Shown piece after piece: positions 36,457-45,641 of a stretch of DNA of 64,000 nt. This DNA is from Symmachiella macrocystis. GTDB taxonomy: Bacteria; Planctomycetota; Planctomycetia; Planctomycetales; Planctomycetaceae. The stretch spans positions 4,003,490 through 4,067,489 of the forward strand of contig NZ_SJPP01000001.1 of assembly GCF_007860075.1 (NCBI RefSeq), in the 5' to 3' direction. Both the position numbers and the translations under genes were made by a program. Numbering within the stretch: the first letter of the stretch is position 1; each line of letters opens with the position of its first letter. Below the pieces are notes generated by a model. The model searched no databases and was not told the DNA's origin. It saw only the letters and a program-made list of their open reading frames with translations.

Positions 36457-36614
36457 CGATACCAGCAATCATCGGCCGATACCCCACACCCCAGCATCCA
36501 ACCACGACATCCCTCGGTAGCAGCTCACATAGAATTTGAGCGAAAACGGCCGCGGGAATGACGACGCATAAAACTGTCGAAAAATCGACTCTATTCAGGC
36601 AGAGGTAATGTTTC

Positions 36615-39302
36615 ATGAGTTTGAGGAAGCATGTCATCTTCGCTGTCTTCAAGCGGAATTTCCTGAGTTACTTCTCAGGAGTGATCGGCTATTTGTTCAT
36701 CGTGGTGTTCGTGGCCTTGGGATCGGTATTGGCGTTTAGCGACCAATTCTTCGCCAACAACATCGCCAGCCTCGATCAACTCAACCAGTATTTCCCGATG
36801 TTGCTGCTGTTCATCGTGCCGGCGATCACCATGAGTGCTTGGGCGGATGAACGCAAAACCGGAACCGACGAGTTGCTGTTTACGCTGCCCGCCTCCGACG
36901 GGGAAATCGTGTTGGGCAAATACCTGTCCGTGCTGGCTGTCTACAGCGTGGTGCTGGCATTTTCACTGTCGCACGTGGTCGTGTTGTTCATGTTGGGGCA
37001 TCCCGATGTGGGACAGTTGTTTGCCAACTATTTGGGGTACTGGTGTGCGGGAGCCGCTTTATTGTCGGCCGGCATGTTCGCCTCGATACTGACCAGCAGC
37101 ACGCCGGTGGCGTTTGTGATCGGGGCTGTGCTGTGCGCGATTCCGGTATTCAGCGACCGCATCGGCGCGATTCTGCCCGATTTCCTCGGCCGCCATCTTT
37201 CGGCAAGCCGTCTGTTTCAGAATATGGGTTTATCGGAACAACTCCGCGATTTTGGGCTGGGCATGATCCCTTTGAGCGGCCTGCTGTATTTTGTTTCGAT
37301 CTGCATTTTCATGCTGTATTTGAACCTGGTGATGGCCGCTCGACGACATTGGGCCGGCGGCACTAAAGGGACGCAAATGGGTTGGCAGTTCGCCGCCCGG
37401 GCAATTTGTTTGGCAGTCATCTTGATCAGCGCCAATGTGGTCTTTGCCAATTGGAACGTCCGAGAAGATGTGACCTCGGAACAGCTCTACAGCATCTCGC
37501 CGACGACAAAAAAGGTTCTGTCTGAACTGCCAGAAAAGCGCCGGATCTTGATTCAGGCGTTCATCAGCCCGGAAGTCCCGCGCGAATATGTGCCGGTCCG
37601 CACGACGTTGTTGGGATTGTTACGACAATATGATCAAGCGGCCGGCGATCAACTCGATGTGCGGATCGTCAATACCGAACAGTTTTCACCTGAAGCAGAC
37701 GAAGCGCGGACGTTCGGCATCAGCGCCCGTGAAGTACAAACCGAACGTGCGGGCAAGGTCGTTACTGATTCCGTCTTTTTAGGAGCGGTCGTCACCGGTG
37801 GTGTGGATGACGAAGTGGTGATTCCCTGGTTCGACGTGGGGACACCGATTGAATACGAATTGACGCGGTCGATTGGCACGGTCACCGAGACGAATCGCCG
37901 CAAAGTCGGCATTTTGACAACGGATGCCAAAATCGCCGGCGGCATGAATATGCAAAGCTTCTCCAGCGATCCCGAATGGCGGATCGTGACCGAATTGAAA
38001 AAGCAATATGACGTGGTGGATGTCTCGCCCGATGGCCCGATCACGGGGGATTTTGATGTCCTCATCGCCCCGCTGCCGTCGTCGTTGACGGTGCCGCAGT
38101 TGAAAAACTTTGTCGACTATGTGAAGTCGGGCAAACCGACTTTGATCTTCGACGACCCGATGCCGGCATTCAACCCGCAGTTGGCGGCGCAGCTTCCCAA
38201 ACCGAGTCCGGGCGGCGGCGGCATGTTCGGCCAACGTCAACCGGCGCCCCCCAAGGGAGACATCAACCTGCTGCTCAATGAATTGGGCATTGCCTGGGAC
38301 AAGGGGCAGTCGGTGTTTGACATGGTCAATCCGCACCCGCAGTTTGCTAGCGTCGTGCAACCCGATTTGGTATTCGTGACCGAACGGAATGTTGAAGGAG
38401 AATTGGCGCCCTTCAGTGAAGAAAGCCAAGTGAGCAAGGGATTGCAGGAAACACTGTTGTTGTGGCCCGGTTCCATCCGGCCGCGCGAGGGGAGCCAAGC
38501 CAAGTTTATTCCCCTCATCCGCTCCGCTCGATCGTCGACCGGTGTGTTGCCATTCGACCAATTGATCAGCAACCACCCGTTGTTCGGCCCGCAGATGCTG
38601 CCGAACCCGAAACGGGTCGTCGACGACAATACGGACTATTATCTGGCTGCACGGATCACCTCGGATGTGGGAGCAGGTCTGAACGTGGTCTTCATTGCCG
38701 ACATGGACATCATCTCCAACATGTTCTTCCAAATTCGTGATCGGCAGATGTACGATTTGAATTTGGACAACGTGACGTTCGTACTGAATGCGGTCGACGA
38801 ATTGGCCGGGGACAAAGAGTTTATTCCGCTGCGAAAACGCCGCGCCGAACACCGGACTTTGACGACCGTTGAAGCGCGGACGCAAACGTTTGTAGAAGAG
38901 CTTCAAAAGGAAACCGAGGCCGCCAACGAAAAAGCGGACGAGGAATTGGCAGCTGCTAATGCCCAATTGACCGAAGCGGTCGAAAAAATTCGCAATGACC
39001 CGTCGCTCGACGCGCAAGACAAGCAAATCCGCATTCAAATGACGCAGCGATCGCTGCAACAACGATTGGACGTGGATAAGGTCAATATCGAAAGTGCCAA
39101 GGAAAAGAAGGTCCGTCAGGAAAAACGGGAAACGGAACGCGAAATCTCGGCCATTGAGGGACGTATTAAAATGTGGGCGATTCTCCTGCCGCCGATTCCC
39201 GCATTGGTGTTGGGCATCATTATTTTGTGCATCCGCGTCACCAATGAACGGAACACGATCGTCCCGGAGCGTCTGGTGCGCGACGTCGGCAAACATGCGT
39301 AA
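36615..39302 (+). CDS. Fused ABC-2 permease and GldG-like auxiliary protein
   Basis: In this 895-residue protein, residues 1-245 are an ABC-2 permease with six helices (KRNFLSYFSGVIGYLFIVVFV, WADERKTGTDELLFTLPASD). One helix near 265-285 leads to a GldG-like extracytoplasmic region (about 290-840) with LYSISPTTKKVLSEL, VRIVNTEQFSPEADEA, IGILTT-type strands and NPLFG-like NHPLFGPQMLP. A Glu/Lys coiled coil (about 750-845) precedes a final helix (about 852-872). In Bacteroidetes GldF and GldG are separate. GldG-like regions are found with ABC-2 exporters of many phyla under the name 'ABC-type uncharacterized transport system'. The fusion call is firm; the substrate is unknown. Confidence 0.85.
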   Translation: MSLRKHVIFAVFKRNFLSYFSGVIGYLFIVVFVALGSVLAFSDQFFANNIASLDQLNQYFPMLLLFIVPAITMSAWADERKTGTDELLFTLPASDGEIVLGKYLSVLAVYSVVLAFSLSHVVVLFMLGHPDVGQLFANYLGYWCAGAALLSAGMFASILTSSTPVAFVIGAVLCAIPVFSDRIGAILPDFLGRHLSASRLFQNMGLSEQLRDFGLGMIPLSGLLYFVSICIFMLYLNLVMAARRHWAGGTKGTQMGWQFAARAICLAVILISANVVFANWNVREDVTSEQLYSISPTTKKVLSELPEKRRILIQAFISPEVPREYVPVRTTLLGLLRQYDQAAGDQLDVRIVNTEQFSPEADEARTFGISAREVQTERAGKVVTDSVFLGAVVTGGVDDEVVIPWFDVGTPIEYELTRSIGTVTETNRRKVGILTTDAKIAGGMNMQSFSSDPEWRIVTELKKQYDVVDVSPDGPITGDFDVLIAPLPSSLTVPQLKNFVDYVKSGKPTLIFDDPMPAFNPQLAAQLPKPSPGGGGMFGQRQPAPPKGDINLLLNELGIAWDKGQSVFDMVNPHPQFASVVQPDLVFVTERNVEGELAPFSEESQVSKGLQETLLLWPGSIRPREGSQAKFIPLIRSARSSTGVLPFDQLISNHPLFGPQMLPNPKRVVDDNTDYYLAARITSDVGAGLNVVFIADMDIISNMFFQIRDRQMYDLNLDNVTFVLNAVDELAGDKEFIPLRKRRAEHRTLTTVEARTQTFVEELQKETEAANEKADEELAAANAQLTEAVEKIRNDPSLDAQDKQIRIQMTQRSLQQRLDVDKVNIESAKEKKVRQEKRETEREISAIEGRIKMWAILLPPIPALVLGIIILCIRVTNERNTIVPERLVRDVGKHA

Positions 39303-39411
39303 AGCGGGCGACGGCGTTTATCGCCTGACGACACGAAACAGACGGAATACAACTTCAACATCTGCGGTGCGGCTTTGAGGCCGCGAGATTTAGGAATTGC
39401 GAGGCTGGAAC

Positions 39412-41121
39412 ATGAACGAAACCCTACGAACTTTAACGTTTGTCGGTGTGGCCGTCGTTTCCCTCTTGGTGGCGGTATTTGCCGCGCCAACAATCAACGA
39501 CCCCTTGGCCGATATGAACTTGGGCAGCGAGTTTTACCCCGACTTTGAGGATTCCACCAAGGCAACCTCGCTATCGGTTGTGGTCTTCAATGAAGACACG
39601 GCTCGCCGGCAGCAGTTCATTGTGGAAAACAAAGACGGTGTCTGGTCGATTCCCTCCCACAACAATTATCCCGCCGACGCCGCCGAGCGGTTGGCCAATA
39701 CGGCGGCATCGCTGATTGGCATCAAGCGAGACGGATTCCAAAGCCAATCGGCTGAGAGCCATGAAGCGCTGGGGGTCGTCGATCCGCTGGACGACGAAGC
39801 GTCGACACTTAAGGGACGCGGCGACCGGTTGATCCTCAAAGACGCCGACGGCAACATGTTGGTCGATTTCATCATCGGCAAACAAGTCGAAGGCCGCGAC
39901 GGGTATTACTACGTTCGCAAAGAAGGCTCCAATGCCGTCTACATTGCCAAAATGGATGTCGACCTGTCGACGAAGTTCTCCGATTGGGTGGAAACCGATT
40001 TGTTGAAGATGAATCGCGATGAACTGACGTCGGTGGTGATTCACGATTATTCGATCGACGAAAATAGCGGCACGTTGAAAGAAGGAGAAACCAGCGAGCT
40101 TTCTCATGCGAAGTCGAGCGATCCCTGGACGCTGGCCGGCTTAGATGCCGAAACACAGGAACTCGATGTGGCGAAAGTCACGGCTATGATCTCGGCCATG
40201 GATGAGTTGAAACTCATTGGCGTGCGTCCTAAGCCCGAAGGACTGAGCAACGACTTGAAGTTGAGCAAGGATGCCGCACCCCGCACACGGGAAGCATTCA
40301 ACGACTTGATCAGCCGCGGATTTTTTCCCACCGAGCAAGGTCTGAAATCGAACGAAGGGGAATTGGTCGTCACCACCAACAAGGGGGTGGAATACGTGCT
40401 GCGGTTCGGCGAGATCTTCACCGGATCGGATCTGGAGATCGAAGCGGGTCTCGAAAAGGATGCCAAACAAGCCAAAGCGGACGGCGAGAAAAAGGGCGAG
40501 GCCGCTGACGAGACAAACGATGACAAGCCGGAAGTCGAAGAAGAGAAATTGCAGGGGCGGTTTTTGTTTGCCTTTGCCCGTTTCGACGAAGCGGCTTTAG
40601 GTCCCAAGCCGGTTGAACCGGAGAAACCAGCGGAACCTGCTGCTGAAGAAAAAGCGGATGACAAACCGCCGGCAGAAAACGAAGACGACAATAAACCGGA
40701 GGCTCCAGCAGACGACGATCAACCGGCCGATTCGGATGCCGCGGATACGAAACCTGAGGACGACACACCGGCCGACGATGCGGACGCCGACGCTGAGAAA
40801 GACAAAGAGGCGGAAAAGCCGACGGAGAAATCCGCTGAACAGGCCGCCGCCGATGCCGCCAAAGCACAAGCGGAGTACGAACAGGCGTTGGCAAAGTACA
40901 AAACCGACGTGGCCGCTTATGACAAGAAGGCCCAGGAGGGACGCAAAGAGGTGGAAGAACTCAACCGCCGCTTCGCTGATTGGTACTATGTGATCTCCGA
41001 AGAGGACTTCAAGAAAATCCGCCTCCACCGGGACGAACTGACGAAGCCCAAGGCGCCCGCTGGTGAAGCAGGCAACATCCAATCGCCGCTGAATGGCGGT
41101 GGGCTGCCTCCGTTGAATTAG
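39412..41121 (+). CDS. DUF4340-type envelope protein
   Basis: The ATG at 39412 gives 569 residues; the start is 109 bp after the permease gene. An N-terminal helix (about 5-25) anchors a periplasmic part with DUF4340 features: FVVENKDGVWSIPSHNNYPADA-like text, where the family has WxLxxP...A, LIGIKRDGF, and the domain-repeat FIIGKQVEGRDGYYVR-like strand. Residues about 355-510 are low-complexity Glu/Pro/Ala/Asp/Lys, then a helical tail. DUF4340 genes regularly follow GldFG-type genes, so this is the third component of the transporter. The function is not known. Confidence 0.8.
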   Translation: MNETLRTLTFVGVAVVSLLVAVFAAPTINDPLADMNLGSEFYPDFEDSTKATSLSVVVFNEDTARRQQFIVENKDGVWSIPSHNNYPADAAERLANTAASLIGIKRDGFQSQSAESHEALGVVDPLDDEASTLKGRGDRLILKDADGNMLVDFIIGKQVEGRDGYYYVRKEGSNAVYIAKMDVDLSTKFSDWVETDLLKMNRDELTSVVIHDYSIDENSGTLKEGETSELSHAKSSDPWTLAGLDAETQELDVAKVTAMISAMDELKLIGVRPKPEGLSNDLKLSKDAAPRTREAFNDLISRGFFPTEQGLKSNEGELVVTTNKGVEYVLRFGEIFTGSDLEIEAGLEKDAKQAKADGEKKGEAADETNDDKPEVEEEKLQGRFLFAFARFDEAALGPKPVEPEKPAEPAAEEKADDKPPAENEDDNKPEAPADDDQPADSDAADTKPEDDTPADDADADAEKDKEAEKPTEKSAEQAAADAAKAQAEYEQALAKYKTDVAAYDKKAQEGRKEVEELNRRFADWYYVISEEDFKKIRLHRDELTKPKAPAGEAGNIQSPLNGGGLPPLN

Positions 41122-41153
41122 TCCGCGCCCTTCAGTCAGCACCGGCAAGACAT

Positions 41154-41188
41154 CAGCCCTGGTCTTACAAACCAGGGCTGCTTTGTTT
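41154..41188. terminator. Bidirectional terminator overlapping the SDR stop codon
   Basis: CAGCCCTGGT (41154-41163) and ACCAGGGCTG (41171-41180) form a perfect 10-bp stem around a 7-nt loop, followed on + by CTTTGTTT. It ends the DUF4340 gene on the + strand. The TAA stop of the convergent SDR gene (41165-41167 on -) lies inside the loop. Confidence 0.8.
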
Positions 41189-41932
41189 GATGCCGCCGTC
41201 GGCGAACACCGTGGTGGCTGTCACATAGCTGGCGCCATCGCCGGCAAGAAAGCCCACGACAGAGGCGATCTCTTCCGGCTGCGCCATGCGGCCAAGTGGA
41301 ATCGCATCGTCCAGTTTTTTCATAAGGGCCGGATCGGTCATTGTAGACAGATTGATCGGCGTGGCCACCGCTCCTGGTCCGACGCCAACGACGCAAATGT
41401 TGTGCGGCGCCAATTCGACGCCGGCGGTTCGGGTCAGCATCCGCATGCCCCCTTTGGCGAGGCAGTAGGCCGTATTGCCGGGCATGGGCCAATCTTCATG
41501 CACAGACGTGATGTTAATAATGCGTCCACCCTCTCCTTGCTCAATCATTTGCTTGGCGGCGATCTGCGTGCCGAAGAACGCGCTCTTGAGATTGATCTCC
41601 AGGACCTTCTCGTATTGGGCTTCGGTTGTGTCCAGCACTGACGTCCGGGTCTCGACACCGGCGTTATTGACCATAATGTCGACCCGGCCAAACTGCTTGA
41701 CCGCAGCAGCGACTAGCCTCTCTAGATCGGCGACTTTGCTGACGTCGGCGTCGACACCAATGGCTTGATCGCCCAAGGCGACCACTTGTTTTTCCAGCGC
41801 CTCGGTTGCTTCGGGGTGCGAGATGTAATCGATCACAATATTGGCCCCCTGTTGGGCCAATTCTAGGACGATCGCCAATCCGATGCCGCTGTTGCCGCCG
41901 GTGACGATGGCGACTTTACCTTTTAAGCTCAT
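41165..41932 (-). CDS. Short-chain dehydrogenase/reductase (glucose 1-dehydrogenase-like)
   Basis: The ATG at 41932 has AGGGGAAC upstream and gives 255 residues. The classical SDR markers are present: TGGNSGIG (11-18), NNAG (89-92), catalytic Ser143, Tyr156 and Lys160 (YCLAK). Sequence style is that of the glucose 1-dehydrogenase-like group, which oxidises sugars or alcohols with NAD(P). It is the last gene of a leftward set with a GMC oxidoreductase, a debranching enzyme and a glucosidase, which supports a sugar substrate. The exact substrate is inference. Confidence 0.88.
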   Translation of the reverse strand: MSLKGKVAIVTGGNSGIGLAIVLELAQQGANIVIDYISHPEATEALEKQVVALGDQAIGVDADVSKVADLERLVAAAVKQFGRVDIMVNNAGVETRTSVLDTTEAQYEKVLEINLKSAFFGTQIAAKQMIEQGEGGRIINITSVHEDWPMPGNTAYCLAKGGMRMLTRTAGVELAPHNICVVGVGPGAVATPINLSTMTDPALMKKLDDAIPLGRMAQPEEIASVVGFLAGDGASYVTATTVFADGGIKQSSPGL

Positions 41933-42014
41933 ACTGTTTGTTCCCCTATCCTTGAGTCGGTGTCTGTTGAATTTCCAAAGGTCCTGCTGGTCAGAAGGCA
42001 TTAGCTAAAGTGAA

Positions 42015-43562
42015 TCAAAGCTGCGGGAGTAAATGTTCCCCCACGCGCAGCGCGTTGGCCATAGCTGTGAGCGCGGGGTTTACGGCGCCGATGCTCGGGA
42101 AGAAACTGGTGTCGACGACATACAGATTCTCGAGTTCGTGCGCTTTGCAATTGGCGTCGAGTACCGAAGTTTTAGGATCGTTGCCGAAACGGCATGTGCC
42201 GGCTTGGTGGGCCACGCCCCCTACGTCGATCTCGTTCTTCATATACAGATTGCGCGGGATCAAATGATTGTGCATGCCCAGGCTATTGAGCATCGACTTG
42301 AGTTTTTTATACAACGTCTCCGCGGAGAGTTGGTTGGTCTTAGTGTAGCTGAGCGTGATATTTCCTGCGGCGTCGACAGTCACGCGGTTTTCCGGCCGTG
42401 GAAGGTCTTCGGTCGATAGCCAAAAATCGACGGAATGCTTGGCGACCATTTCCAGCGTCCACTGCGGCGCCAGGGCGGTCTCAATCGGCTTTTCGCCGCG
42501 GAACATCGGAGCCTGTGATTTTCCCACCATTTGAATATTCCCCATCGGGAATTCGTAACCTTCCATGCCTAAATAGAAGTCGTTCAAGCCCAATGTCTTT
42601 TGGTAGACCGTGGGGTTGGGTTCTTTGGAGAGGGCCAATACAGCTTGGCTGTTGTGAAACATATAGTTCCGGCCGACTTGGTCGGAGCCGTTCGCTAAGC
42701 CCCGAGGATGTTTGTCGTTGGCCGACATCAACAGCAGTTTTGCCGAGTTGGCCGCTCCACAGGAAACGACGACCGTGCCGGCTTGATAGACCTCTTGTTG
42801 GCCCGCATGCTCCACGACGACGCCCGTTACGGCGGTGCCGGCGGAGTTGGTTTCTAACTTGAGAGCCATGGCATCGATGAGCAAGGTGACGTTGGGATGT
42901 TCCAGCGCCGGACGTACGCCGAGCACCTCGGCATCGCTTTTGGCGTGTACCAGACAAGGGAAGCCATCGCAATCCATGCAGCGGACGCAGCGGCTAAAGG
43001 GCATCCGCGTTTCATCAAGCATAATGCCGCAAGGGGAATGAAACGGGCGATATCCAGCCTGGGTCAGATCGTCGGCTAGTTGAGCGATGCGCGGTTCATG
43101 TGACACGGGGGGATGCGGATACGGTGCGCTCGCCGGCGGCTCGGTCGGATCCTCGCCCCGGGCCCCATGCACCTGATACATCTGCTCGGCTTGGGTGTAG
43201 TATGGTTCTAATTCTTCATAAGGAATCGGCCATGCGGGGGAGAGTCCGTCCTGATGGTGCAACTCGCCGAAGTCTTCGGCACGCAACCGATAGAGGGCAG
43301 CACCATACATTTTGGTTGCGCCCCCGACGAAATAGTGCACGCCCGGTTGAAACGGCTTGCCGTTTTTATCGTGCCAAATGTCGGGGGAGACATAGCGGTT
43401 TTTGACGAAGACTTCTTCGCTCAACCAGTTTTTCGGTTCGCGTTTCAGCCAGCCGCCGCGTTCCAAAATTAAAATCTTTTTACCGGAGGGCGCAAGTTGG
43501 CGGGCCAAGGTACCGCCTCCGGCGCCGCTGCCAATGATGATCACATCGTAGTTCTCGGCCAT
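42015..43562 (-). CDS. GMC-family FAD-dependent oxidoreductase
   Basis: AAGGAG precedes the ATG at 43562; the protein has 515 residues. The FAD-binding motif is IIGSGAGGGTLARQLA (9-24), followed by KILILERGG. The C-terminal GMC signature is ...VDTSFFPSIGAVNPALTAMANALR, with the HQAGTCRFG His block before it. Around residue 200 is a four-cysteine run, CVRCMDCDGFPC, seen in a subset of GMC proteins that includes membrane sugar/gluconate dehydrogenase-type enzymes and could be structural or redox-active. There is no signal peptide. It lies 21 bp downstream of the GlgX-like gene and 82 bp upstream of the SDR gene. A sugar or alcohol is the likely substrate. Confidence 0.88.
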   Translation of the reverse strand: MAENYDVIIIGSGAGGGTLARQLAPSGKKILILERGGWLKREPKNWLSEEVFVKNRYVSPDIWHDKNGKPFQPGVHYFVGGATKMYGAALYRLRAEDFGELHHQDGLSPAWPIPYEELEPYYTQAEQMYQVHGARGEDPTEPPASAPYPHPPVSHEPRIAQLADDLTQAGYRPFHSPCGIMLDETRMPFSRCVRCMDCDGFPCLVHAKSDAEVLGVRPALEHPNVTLLIDAMALKLETNSAGTAVTGVVVEHAGQQEVYQAGTVVVSCGAANSAKLLLMSANDKHPRGLANGSDQVGRNYMFHNSQAVLALSKEPNPTVYQKTLGLNDFYLGMEGYEFPMGNIQMVGKSQAPMFRGEKPIETALAPQWTLEMVAKHSVDFWLSTEDLPRPENRVTVDAAGNITLSYTKTNQLSAETLYKKLKSMLNSLGMHNHLIPRNLYMKNEIDVGGVAHQAGTCRFGNDPKTSVLDANCKAHELENLYVVDTSFFPSIGAVNPALTAMANALRVGEHLLPQL

Positions 43563-43583
43563 GCGTTCGCTCCTTCTCGCAGG

Positions 43584-45641
43584 TTAAACCGTAACACTCA
43601 CTAACACGACCGACGACCGCGCTTGACAGGCGTACTGTGACTGGCCGTTGGGAAGCACGGCTGGCGGATCGCAAAAATCTTGCGGCGACTCAAGCGCGGT
43701 ATCAACCACTCGCCGCCATTCACGTCCTGCCGCCGTGGGAGGCAACTGGAAGCCGAGCGGCTCCCAATAAGCATTGAGGATCACATGCACATGGTCTCCG
43801 GTCTCATCGTGAGTTAATTCGTAGGCGATGGCGTGCGAATCTTCGCTCCAATCAGGCTCTCCCAATCGCACGCCGTGCCAGCGAATCATACTGTTTCCGT
43901 TGTGTCCCCAATATATGTGATCCCGGAAAATCACCAAGTTTTGATGGAAATGAAGTAACCCGCCGGCAAATCTGCGGATGTCGGCATGCCGGTCGACATC
44001 CTCCCAGTCGAACCAGGAGATTTCGTTGTCCTGGCAATAGGCGTTGTTGTTGCCTTGTTGCGTGCGTCGGACTTCGTCCCCCATGGCCAGCATCGGCCGT
44101 CCTTCGGACATGAACAAAATTGTCAGAAAATTCTTAATCTGCCGCTGCCGTAAAGCTTCGATGGTGGCATCGTCGGTGATGCCTTCGACGCCGCAGTTCC
44201 AACTGAAATTATCGTTCGACCCATCGCGGTTTTGCTCGCCATTGGCCTCGTTGTGTTTCTCTTCATAGCTGACCAAATCGTTGAGCGTAAATCCATCATG
44301 GGCCGTGATGAAGTTCACACTGCGGTTGGGCAGACGATCCGGCTCGTGAAACAAGTTGGCGCTGGCGACGAGGTTATCGGCCAATTTGTCGACGGTTCCC
44401 GTGTCACCTTTGAGAAAGCGACGTACGTGGTCGCGAAATGCGCCGTTCCAGACCGCCCAACGGTCGGTTCCAAAATGAGCGAGTTGATACAACCCGGCTG
44501 CATCCCAAGCTTCGGCAATGATGGTTGTCCCCGCCAAGATGGGATCGACTTCAATATCGAGCAAAATCGGTGGATGCGCCAAAGGCTCGCCATCCTCGCC
44601 GCGGGAAAGGCTTGCCGCCAAATCAAAGCGAAACCCGTCGACATGCATGTGCTCGACCCAATACCGCAGGCAATCGAGAATCATTCGACGCACGACCGAT
44701 TTGTTGCCGCTCACGGTATTTCCGCAGCCTGTATCATCGACGTAGTTCGCGGGGTTGGCGGAATCGAGAATGTAATACGTGGGATTATCGATGCCGCGCA
44801 ATGACAACGTTGGTCCGCTCGTATTTCCTTCGGCCGTATGATTGAACACCACATCGAGTATGACTTCGATACCGGCACGATGCAGCGCTTTGACGAGATC
44901 GCGAAATTCCGTGACCGCTGCCAGCACACCGGGCTGCGAACTATATGCTTGGTGCGGAGCAAACCAAGCCAATGGCTGGTAGCCCCAATAGTTAGTGCCG
45001 GTCGGGGAGGCCTGCGGGTCGAATTGTTGAACCGGCATCAACTCGACCGTCTTGATGCCCAGTTCCACGAGATAGGGAATCTTCTCGATCAGCCCCGCAA
45101 AGGTTCCCCGCTGCTTTGTAGCAACGCCGGAGTTGGGATTCTGCGTAAAACCCGCGACATGCAACTCATAGATCGCTTCATCAACGAACGGTCGGTTGAG
45201 CGGCTCGTCCCCCTCCCAATCGTAATCCGCTGGATCGACGACCACACTCTTGATAGCGACGGCCAGATTCTCTCCCGCAGTGGCGGCTCGGGCGCGGTCG
45301 TAGTTTTCGGTATTGGCCGTCGCCAGCGCATAGGGGTCGACGAGCAGCTTTGTCCTATCAAACCGTAGCCCCGCGTCCGGATCGTCGGGGCCGGAGACCT
45401 TGTATCCGTACAGTTGTCCCGCTCCGATTCCCGACACAAAGACATGCCAGTAATGGTAGGTCTTATTCGATGCGGAATCGAGCGTGATTGTCTGCGCGGG
45501 ACGCGCGTCGTTTGCCTTGTCGAACAACAACAGGTCGACGCCCGTGGCATGTTTGGAGTAGATGCAAAAATTCACCCCACCGTTCTCAACGGTGGCACCG
45601 ATCGGTGATGAGCGACCGGCCATCGTCTCAACCACGCTCAT
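43584..45641 (-). CDS. glgX: Glycogen debranching enzyme (isoamylase/GlgX type, GH13)
   Basis: It hydrolyses alpha-1,6 branches of glycogen limit dextrin. The ATG at 45641, with GGAAAC upstream, gives 685 residues; ATG 45659 is an alternative. A CBM48-like N-terminus (SSPIGATVENGGVNFCIYS) precedes the GH13 barrel with DVVFNHTAE, the nucleophile Asp in DGFRFDLAAS, acid Glu in IIAEAWD and Asp in NFITAHDGFTL. The start overlaps the end of the glucosidase gene by 14 bp, implying translational coupling. The C-terminal beta domain is complete. Confidence 0.92.
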   Translation of the reverse strand: MSVVETMAGRSSPIGATVENGGVNFCIYSKHATGVDLLLFDKANDARPAQTITLDSASNKTYHYWHVFVSGIGAGQLYGYKVSGPDDPDAGLRFDRTKLLVDPYALATANTENYDRARAATAGENLAVAIKSVVVDPADYDWEGDEPLNRPFVDEAIYELHVAGFTQNPNSGVATKQRGTFAGLIEKIPYLVELGIKTVELMPVQQFDPQASPTGTNYWGYQPLAWFAPHQAYSSQPGVLAAVTEFRDLVKALHRAGIEVILDVVFNHTAEGNTSGPTLSLRGIDNPTYYILDSANPANYVDDTGCGNTVSGNKSVVRRMILDCLRYWVEHMHVDGFRFDLAASLSRGEDGEPLAHPPILLDIEVDPILAGTTIIAEAWDAAGLYQLAHFGTDRWAVWNGAFRDHVRRFLKGDTGTVDKLADNLVASANLFHEPDRLPNRSVNFITAHDGFTLNDLVSYEEKHNEANGEQNRDGSNDNFSWNCGVEGITDDATIEALRQRQIKNFLTILFMSEGRPMLAMGDEVRRTQQGNNNAYCQDNEISWFDWEDVDRHADIRRFAGGLLHFHQNLVIFRDHIYWGHNGNSMIRWHGVRLGEPDWSEDSHAIAYELTHDETGDHVHVILNAYWEPLGFQLPPTAAGREWRRVVDTALESPQDFCDPPAVLPNGQSQYACQARSSVVLVSVTV

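Noticed and set aside
37779-39296. 505-codon antisense frame within the fused permease gene
   Set aside because: It lies entirely opposite a well-supported coding gene, with sense-strand protein motifs; a GC-driven shadow frame.
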